DNA from: Pseudomonadota bacterium
Lineage (GTDB): Bacteria; Pseudomonadota; Gammaproteobacteria; Steroidobacterales; Steroidobacteraceae
Reading direction: 5' to 3'
Length of the DNA stretch: 62,617 bases
NCBI GenBank assembly: GCA_023423935.1
Contig: JAFAEQ010000079.1
Span: 1 to 62,617 of the forward strand
Both the position numbers and the translations under genes were made by a program. Positions 62,491 to 62,617 of the stretch are shown in pieces. Each line of letters opens with the position of its first letter. Positions within the stretch are counted from its first letter, which is position 1. The notes beneath the pieces are model-generated. The model saw nothing but the letters and a program-made list of their open reading frames with translations. It searched no databases and was not told the DNA's origin.

Positions 62491-62617
62491 TGCGTATTCC
62501 GCCCGATGCCGGCCCCTGATTCCGCCGCATGCCGGCCCCCGATTCCGCGCCATGCCGGCCGGGGATTCCGCGGCATGTCGGCCCCCTCTGTTGAGGTGAT
62601 CCCAAGCCGCGGATGAC
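62491..62617 (+). mobile_element. Left end of a probable IS21-family element with four 23-bp repeats
   Basis: From tgcgtattcc at 62491, a 23-base unit of the form attccgc-NN-atgccggcc plus five variable bases is repeated four times in tandem (62496-62518, 62519-62541, 62542-62564, 62565-62587). Multiple repeats at the termini and a TG end are features of IS21-family elements; no istA/istB is visible before the window ends. A ParR-binding centromere downstream of parM is the alternative. Confidence 0.5.

Noticed and set aside
62496..62587. CRISPR array
   Set aside because: The four 23-base units are contiguous with no spacers and no cas genes; IS terminal repeats or a centromere fit better.

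Overview
The window reads as a chromosomal segment of a high-GC gammaproteobacterium. The block fimT-pilV / ispH-lspA-ileS-ribF-murJ / rpsT / obgE-rpmA-rplU / ispB has the same gene content and order that I recall from Pseudomonas. aceE-aceF-lpdA, rnt, grxD and the PVWY form of the cytochrome b Qo motif also fit Gammaproteobacteria. I cannot name the genus from sequence alone; a Steroidobacter/Nevskia/Xanthomonad-like lineage is a guess.

Layout. Bases 1-126 are the tail of an IS3-family element. From 317 to 39642 the window is ordinary core chromosome: a periplasmic thioredoxin-like protein, DUF2058, two oxidoreductases, a Yip1 protein, the pyruvate dehydrogenase operon, an M17 peptidase, pyrC-rnt, grxD, nadC, a family-9 glycosyltransferase, a GGDEF/EAL protein, a GT2/ArnT-like pair, a CDF exporter, an acyltransferase, tRNA-Thr(CGU), a Fur-family regulator, two pseudopilins, and the ispH-to-ispB block. 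Spacers in this core carry several families of short degenerate direct repeats: CTAG-rich, TGATG-rich, CTCTGTG-rich and GAGTAATGA-like.

At 39681-39757 lies tRNA-Pro(CGG). A 48-bp copy of its 3' half (39711-39758) recurs at 54310-54357. Each copy borders its own tyrosine recombinase, so the right third is a tandem array of two integrative elements in one tRNA site. Element 1 (39711-54357) carries int1, an antitoxin-like gene, two near-identical HTH genes, the scar of an older int-HTH end, a two-gene hypothetical operon, a roughly 1-kb hairpin-rich ORF-poor stretch, a D5-like helicase, and an IS110 element with a recognisable bridge-RNA-like leader. Its cargo (50.0-54.1 kb) is the most unusual part: a beta-lactamase-fold protein whose SxxK is replaced by CxxQ, a frameshifted membrane protein, a small secreted ORF overlapping a 38-aa peptide ORF by ATGA, and a complete orphan cytochrome b of respiratory complex III with changes clustered at its quinol-oxidation site.

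Element 2 (54310 to beyond the window) carries an excisionase-like gene coupled to int2, a DUF6988-like protein, an AlpA operon of three overlapping genes, a MobV relaxase with an inverted repeat at its start, and a ParM/StbA-like actin. It is cut at 62491 by the repeated end of a probable IS21-family element. The int2 reading frame runs through its own attachment site. Next to an intact tRNA-Pro its stop codon would be supplied by the tRNA gene; here the insertion of element 1 has extended it.

The leading hypothesis is that element 1 is a mobile immunity or production island in which the extra cytochrome b is an inhibitor-insensitive target copy. This rests on gene content and residue differences, not on any experiment.
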